Assembly (NCBI GenBank): GCA_032821775.1
Contig: JAVLRN010000003.1
Span: 434,001 to 498,000, forward strand
Length of the DNA stretch: 64,000 nt
Direction: 5' to 3'
Source: Sanguinoderma infundibulare
Taxonomy: Eukaryota > Basidiomycota > Agaricomycetes > Polyporales > Polyporaceae
Shown here: positions 58,295 to 64,000 of the stretch, in pieces
Layout: every line of letters starts with the position of its first letter
Numbering within the stretch: position 1 is the first letter of the stretch
Made by a program: the position numbers and the translations under genes
The notes under the pieces: model-generated
Databases searched by the model: none
Seen by the model: the letters and a program-made list of their open reading frames with translations, nothing else
Told to the model about the DNA's origin: nothing

Positions 58295-59341
58295 CTGATC
58301 AGTTGGACAGGTACAGGCTGGCAGGAGCCCCAGTTCAGCATCAGAACTGCCTTGGCTCTGAAGAGCCTATCTTTAGGTTCAGAGAGCTGCTGGGGTGAAG
58401 GGAGGATAGGGAGTCAGTCCAGAAAGGACCTGGGGAGGAAGGTGAGAGCTCAAGGTGCAGGATGCATGCCAGGTGCAACACAATCTAGTGTGGACTCTAC
58501 ATGTACTCTCTATTCATTCGCTATACTGCACAGATGATTGGATTCTTGGCACATGACCTGAAAAGGCTGACTAAGGTTCAAGCATGATGACTGATACACA
58601 TTACTGTACACATGCTCAGTCAGCACAGGTTTTTCCTTTTGTATGATAGGACTTTATTGTCATTTGGGAATGACTATTATACTCTATCCTTTTATCCTTT
58701 GAGCATTCCCACACTACAGACTTTAACCTATTATTCCTCATACTTAATTGTTTGAGGATAACTTTTATCCTGGCCTATTGTACTTGAGAATATTCTCAGA
58801 TATATAGCACAATGATTGTGCATATTTCATTGTATGGATATATTATTTCCATGTTGGTTGGTGGACTATTGTTTATTCCTTTATTGTCCATAGGATTATT
58901 TCTCACAGTCTGCATATACTCATTGTCCAAGGACAATGAGCACTTTAACAGTATTGTGTCTATAGTCTATTGTCCAAACTTAGCACAATAGCACAATAGC
59001 CTGTTTATTTATATTTGGTTCTAGATAGCCACTAGTATATAAGGACCTCAGTTGGGTTCCCCCAAAATGACAACTAAGTTTCCCCCAGAACTGTGTCCCA
59101 CCTCTGACAGGTGCTCCTGGTGCAACTGTGCACAATAGCTTTTCCTCCTGAGAGTTAGAAAGTCTCTGACAGGCTTGCTCTCTATTATCCCCTTCTTTAT
59201 CTCACCCTAACCTATCATTCCCCATACCTCTGATCACCATCACAAACACCTGGAGGAATATCTGACCTAAAGTCTGGTCCGATTACTTCAGGTGCATATT
59301 ATCTAGTAGTAGTTTCTATTAGGTAGTTTGTGCATATCTCA
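58276..59341 (+). repeat. Element C 3' LTR
   Basis: 1066-bp copy of 47704-48769 with about seven substitutions, followed by the CTGT duplication. Confidence 0.93.
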
Positions 59342-59691
59342 CTGTCCAGTGGGACGGAAGTGGCTGTCTGTCATCATTAGACAAGCCACAGAATACAGTA
59401 TACTTTGACGGACTCTGAGAGATATTGTGCAACTCTCACAGCTAGTAACAATGTATAGCACAGAGGTCATTGAGGTCACTGATGGAGACAGGATTGAATT
59501 GTGGAAACTCTCACGCTATCCAGATCTGAGCTGAGCGGGGTAGCTGCAGTGGCAAACACATTCAAACACCGGATGACGGCACTTGCCCAGCAGTGAACGA
59601 GGAGATCCCACTGGAACTCCCATAGGTGCAGTCACAGCACCCTTCTTGACCTCGTACCACCACCACCTCACTTTAGCGCCCAGTCAGGAAG
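59342..59691. other. Flank of element C
   Basis: No supported gene; it leads into the frame that starts at 59692. Confidence 0.4.
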
Positions 59692-60518
59692 ATGTCTTCA
59701 TCATCCCAACCCCCCTCTGAACCCTTCGAATACTGCATCAGCAACATTGACAAGACTGTAGCCAAAGTCTACAGTACTCCACAAACCGTCAAATCGCTTG
59801 TGGCATTCATCATTGAGCACACTGACTCTGTAGCGCTCATCAAGGAGCTCTTCAACTCCATCTCTTCTCTCCCTGCTCCTGAGGGCATCAATAACCTCAG
59901 GGATGGCCTCTGCTACTACCTCAAACTGGGGATCAAGGCTCGCTTCTCGCCACCTCCCCCTCCTCCCCCCATCCCCACACCCACGCTGGCCCCTGCACCA
60001 GCACCCCATCATGATGTCCGCATGGACGACACAAGGCCCACCACGTCCTCACCTCGTGCCCCCACCACAGCACCTGCATCGCCCCTCCATCAGGGCGCCA
60101 AATGCAAGATCATGGACCGCACACCAGAACAGTCCGAACCCCGCCCCACACCCGCCCCACCCCAGTCTCCATCCAGGCCCTCCCCGGCTCTGCCTCTTCC
60201 ATGCACCAGGAGGCAACCCCTAGTGCCCCTTCCGCCCCTTCCCTTCCTCCCTCTTCCCACCCCGCAGTGGCGGCACCCGCTGCTCACCACTCTTCCCCCC
60301 CTTCCGTTATGGCCTTCGACAAGGTCCTTGACATGCTCACGGCTCTCTGTTGTGAGTGCCTCCTCATCATGCGCCGCTCCGCTGCTCGCACAGCATGCGT
60401 GTTGGCGAGATCCGCTTTCGCGCGGCTGGCCCCGGTGGCCCTTCAGCCCTCCCTCCCCATTTCCTATGCAGCAGCCGCCAAGAAGAAGGGCGGCGTCACG
60501 ATCCGACTATCTTTATAG
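59692..60518 (+). pseudogene. Possible LINE ORF1 fragment
   Basis: ATG 59692 opens MSSSSQPPSEPFEYCISNID, KTVAKVYSTPQTVKSLVAFI, IEHTDSVALIKELFNSIS, then a Pro/Ala/Ser/Thr-rich region and, in a shifted frame, LPISYAAAAKKKGG. This resembles, from memory, the first open frame of Tad-type LINEs in mushroom genomes, which has an N-terminal helical part and a SYAAAA motif. No reverse transcriptase frame follows, so it would be a truncated piece. It could equally be an unrelated hypothetical gene. Confidence 0.35.
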
Positions 60519-60600
60519 GTGGCGCCTCCCGGGTTTCAAGCACGCCGTACCACAAACTAGGTACTGTACCCAGGAACACCAAATGTGTATGCTCTGGTAG

Positions 60601-61600
60601 TTGAGTCACAGGGGTGACGGGATGAGGGCATCGCAAGCAGGCGGGTACCATGTGAAGCAACAATTTGGCCATCCTTCAGATTGCAGCTCATGCAGTCTGG
60701 GACCTCAGTGAGGTGCTCCTTTTTTGACTTTCATGATTGATGACGGACATCACGATTCGGTCTTCCCTTTGGGTTCTGACTTGTGCAGCTACATGACCAC
60801 GGAGGGGGGTCGATGCCGGTGGGTGGGTGTTGTCGTACTGCGAGCAGTTCCGCTCACTGCCTTCGGGTGCGGACCAGCCTCATGATTGCCGCTGTGTGCG
60901 GGGCACGGGTTCAACTGAACGCTGGATACTGATTTTAGTATATTCTACATTTTACGTTAGGATGTTCCATTTCGGCCCTACAAGTAGCTACTGTGCACCT
61001 TTGTACCTACATACATTCACTATACTATCAGAACCTGTCCTAAAAAAAAAAAAAAAAGGCATGGTCACAGACTTTCTGTGACTGCCGCATTATTTTGGCG
61101 GGTGGTCACAGAAAGAGGCATCAATCGCAGAAGGTGGCTCGATCGGGATCAGTGGGAGATGCCACAGACAGGGGTTCATTGGAGTCAATGCAGCTTTGAG
61201 CTCTTTGGTATCCATCTGTCTTTGTGCCAGCCTATAGAGTGCTCAACTCAGTGCGAAAAAAATACAAGCCACGTCCAAGTCACGTCGGTCTTCTGACTTT
61301 TCTGATCCTTGGCACTTCCAGCATCTACTAGCTTCAGCCCAGAGCTGATCAAACCTTCAACTACTCTTCTGTCTATACTTACTTGGGACCTCGCGGATGC
61401 ATCTTGTGGTGGTTTCTAGGTCACCAGGTGCGTAGCGGGTGATGCTTTTTTATGGACATTTGATATGGTGCTTGATTATATAAGATCATAGATACATTGC
61501 ATGTACGTGTGGTAAGGCTTCCTCAGCCTTACCACCACTGCCCCACCTACGTACCCGTCGCCCTGCAATATAGGACATTGACGAGTCACGTACGGGGCAC
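60601..61600. other. Non-coding region with probable LTR of element D
   Basis: No gene seen. It has an A15 run at about 61041-61056, TATATAAG at 61477-61484 and a strong hairpin at 61509-61535. Lying just upstream of a gag frame, the right part is probably the LTR or leader of element D, but the partner LTR is outside the window. Confidence 0.35.
61477..61484 (+). promoter_or_regulatory. Candidate TATA box upstream of element D gag
   Basis: TATATAAG about 330 bp before the gag ATG, as in the element C LTR. Confidence 0.35.
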
Positions 61601-61809
61601 TGGAGGCTCCACCTTGTGATCATTTACACTTTTTTTGACTCCCATTAGTCTTATTTCTCGGCGACACTCCCTGGGACTCGCTTAGTAAAATTTTAGGCTC
61701 AATTTGACTCTTCAGCAACACTCCCTCGGACTCGCTTTGACTTCAAATCTTCGGATGACACTTCGGTGACACTCAACTCAACTCGCCACGGCCCTCGATT
61801 CTGACTAGG

Positions 61810-64000
61810 ATGACTCCTGGACAATTCACAATGGATTCTGCTCGGGACGTCCACCGGCAGGAGACGCCCCCGCACTTCCACCAGCTGGAGCCCATCCAGG
61901 CTCTATCCAGGCATCAAAATGTGGTCGACACGACCGCGTTTGACCCTGCCAGCTTCGCCATGGCTCGTTCTTACGAAACAAGCTGCTACGGCAGTAGCCA
62001 GGGATACTCGGATGGCCTCAACACCATCCAGCCGCCGACCCGAGTGTGTGACCCTGGCGCACTTTTTCCCTCACCCCTGTCACTGTCACCTAGACGGGAA
62101 GTGTCTGGTCTTGGGACTGCAAGTATGGACCAGACGGGTGTCTTTAGTGAGCAAATCTTTTACGGTTCTCACCCCCACTCTACACCCTACATGCCGCCCC
62201 TGGTTCAGGTGAGTCCCTCGTGGCTGGCTCGACAGCTACCGCATGGCTCGCCCCTGGGGCGTGCAGCCTCCCCGCGACTGGTGCACTCGCTGTCATATGG
62301 GTCTCTGCAGTCTGAGCAGAGACCATCGAGCGTGAGAAGCCAGCCGCGTGACATTATCACTGCATATGAGACAGCTCTGACAGCGTATCAGAGTTCCCTT
62401 ATGACGCAGGTGAGTCTGCACTCGCAGCAGCTGTCTGAACATTCGCGTAAGCTGGCTATGCTCCACACAAAGTCGGACACTGTCTTGCATGAGTATGCCA
62501 ATGAGGTGCGCACGGCCCAGGCCCGCACCAATCGTGCCGCAGATGATAACCAGCACATGATGCTGGACATCAAGAGGACGATTGCAGACTCTCAGCGGGC
62601 CCTCAACCTCCCGCCACTGACCTTGATTGTGTCCCCTCCGCCATTGCCTGTACTGCTGCCTCAATTGCTCTCAGTGCCACCTCAACCTATATGTAGTTTA
62701 GAGCAGTACCCGAGTGTGAATAGGGCCAATACATCCCCTCCATCTGTCCCCAGTCGTGAGCCTGAGTGTGCGCCGACTGAGTACAGTGAACACCTACTGC
62801 ACCAACACCCGTCAGAATCACTCGATGAGTACAATGAATGGGTGGGTCGATTGGCGCGACAACAAGGTCGCATCACCATGGCTATCCACTCAAGTGTGGA
62901 TAGCCTTGCCCAGAGCGTGAGACAACTGTCCACCAACAGTCAATCTGCTCCTGTGGGCATGAACTCTGGCTACATGCCTGAGGTTCAGTGTGGTGTGCCA
63001 CAAGAGACTGATCGCTATGCAGCGTATCGGCCGCTCTACAATGACATTCTCAATGAGCAACATGAACGTGCTCATCGAGCGAATGAAGAGTATGAGTGGC
63101 GAGCTGAGGCTGGCTCTAGACCTGCAGCATGTGACCCTCACAGCTTACATGCTGGAGTCAGAGCTACACTGCCTATGAGCTATGCTGCACCATCGATGGC
63201 GGTCTCACAGACTGTTCCCATGTCTGTGCAGTTTAATGTACTGCCTCAGTCGATTTCAGCTGCTAGAGCAGTGTATGCGAACTGGCACCAGCCAATGCCA
63301 GTATACATGGCTGGTCAGCCAGTGAGCATACTGCAGTCAGCTGCAGGCCAGACGAGTGCATCTGCCACAGCTGGACTACCCTGCTTGAGCAACCCGCACC
63401 TCGACGGGTTGTTACAGCAGGTAATGCGCAACATCCAGTACAAGGTGGGACAACCACTCCCGCCTCTACCTGAAGGCACGAAACAGCCTAAGATTGAGAT
63501 GCCGCCTAAGTACAGCGGATCTAGCGATCATCAGGCATTTTATCGTTGGCTCGATGGTGTATTGAACTGGATGCGAGCTCACAATCTGTGCAGTCCTCAG
63601 GCCGACTTCCACTGGCTGAGGTACCTTCGCCAGCATCTGGAGAAGGATGCTGAGGAGTGATACACTCGTGAAGTGGACCACCCCAATATTGCTGGTGTTC
63701 CAACATTTGAGGAGGTAATCTGTGTGATGCATGCCAGATTCATCCACTCCAACACAGCTGCTAAAGCAACTGAGAACTTTGTGTGGTGCTCATACACCTC
63801 TCATGGTGTTGAGCAATTTGCTGAGGATCTCAAGCAGTGAGCAGCTGAGATGATTGAGCATCCCAACATCTATAAAATGTGCATGCGGTTGTTCAATGGC
63901 CTTCCTGCCTACATGCGGAAGGACTTGGTTCACCGTGGTGTGTCACCTGAGTACTGCGACTGGGCAACCATCCTCGAGAATGCACGGCAGCTCGAGGAGG
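61810..64000 (+). pseudogene. Element D gag (runs off the right edge)
   Basis: ATG 61810 (MTPGQFTMDSARDVHRQE) opens a frame that continues to the window end with TGA at 63658 and 63838. The first about 540 residues are Ser/Pro/Gln-rich with a helical, coiled-coil-like part (QQLSEHSRKLAMLHTKSD, RTAQARTNRAADDNQHMM). Then comes a retrotransposon Gag capsid region: EMPPKYSGSSDHQAFYRWLD, LNWMRAHNL, LRYLRQHLEKDAEE, FEEVICVMHARFIHSNTAAK, MRLFNGLPAYMRKDLV, WATILENARQLEE. Pol is outside, so Ty3/gypsy is likely but not shown. It is unusually long at the N-terminus. Confidence 0.75.

Larger units (their letters stand above)
47704..59341 (+). mobile_element. Element C: young Ty3/gypsy retrotransposon
   Basis: 1066-bp LTRs (47704-48769 and 58276-59341) that differ at only about seven positions, TGTCATG...ATCTCA ends and a 4-bp duplication CTGT (47700-47703 and 59342-59345). 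Internal order: primer site, gag, PR, a long unassigned segment, an internal polypurine tract, RT, RNase H, integrase, an extra open frame, polypurine tract. Nearly the whole gag-pol lies in one frame (position 1 modulo 3) with eleven stops. Near-identical LTRs with so many stops suggest it inserted as an already defective copy or was mutated soon after. At 11.6 kb it is long for the family. Confidence 0.93.

Noticed and set aside
61041..61056. A15 run as a LINE or processed-transcript tail
   Set aside because: No reverse transcriptase or recognisable transcript ends there and no target duplication could be found; it may be a simple run.

Overview
The window looks like a transposon-rich region of a basidiomycete genome, most likely an Agaricomycete (mushroom-forming fungus). 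Almost all of it is mobile DNA. The evidence is Ty3/gypsy and Ty1/copia retrotransposons, a decayed transposase of the basidiomycete Plavaka type, captured host exons separated by short introns of about 50-65 nt, and no intact host gene. No tRNA, rRNA or CRISPR array was recognised. All identities come from reading motifs by eye; nothing was searched.

Region 1 (1-24475) is a nested tower. An old Ty3/gypsy element on the minus strand (element A) runs from about 24475 off the left edge. It is cut by (i) a solo LTR of the B family (18936-23440, target duplication ATGC), itself split by a TIR DNA transposon (19632-23118); (ii) a 934-bp solo LTR of another family, E (16419-17352, duplication CCGG); and (iii) a full-length Ty3/gypsy element B (985-14346, 1018-bp LTRs), itself split by a second E solo LTR (10959-11893). 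Removing each of the three direct insertions with one copy of its duplication restores element A's reading frame. Element B carries an antisense accessory gene between a duplicated polypurine tract and its 3' LTR.

Region 2 (24476-31292) holds a decayed multi-exon Plavaka-like transposase and degenerate repeats. Region 3 (31293-35338) is a second copy of the TIR transposon. Both TIR copies carry pieces of host housekeeping genes: TBP, ribosomal protein uL1 and malate dehydrogenase in copy 1; Sec61 alpha, a Ubc4/5-type E2 and malate dehydrogenase in copy 2. The pieces point outward, in divergent orientation, from a shared central palindrome. These elements are the most unusual content of the window.

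Region 4 (35339-39884) is satellite-like, with two minisatellite arrays in inverted orientation and a second diverged inverted repeat. Region 5 (39885-46418) is a complete Ty1/copia element on the minus strand, with 351-bp LTRs, a perfect GGGAC duplication and a primer site matching the anticodon arm of initiator tRNA-Met. Its single gag-pol frame is broken only by five TGA codons. Region 6 (46419-47703) has the remnant of a spliced membrane-protein gene. Region 7 (47704-59341) is a young Ty3/gypsy element C with near-identical 1066-bp LTRs, an internal copy of its polypurine tract near the centre, and large non-canonical segments. Region 8 (59342-64000) has a possible LINE ORF1 fragment and the 5' part of another gag-bearing retrotransposon D that runs off the right edge.

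In elements A, B, D and the copia element, 18 of the 19 in-frame stops I located are TGA, many at positions where arginine is expected. That fits CGA-to-TGA decay by deamination of methylated CpG.
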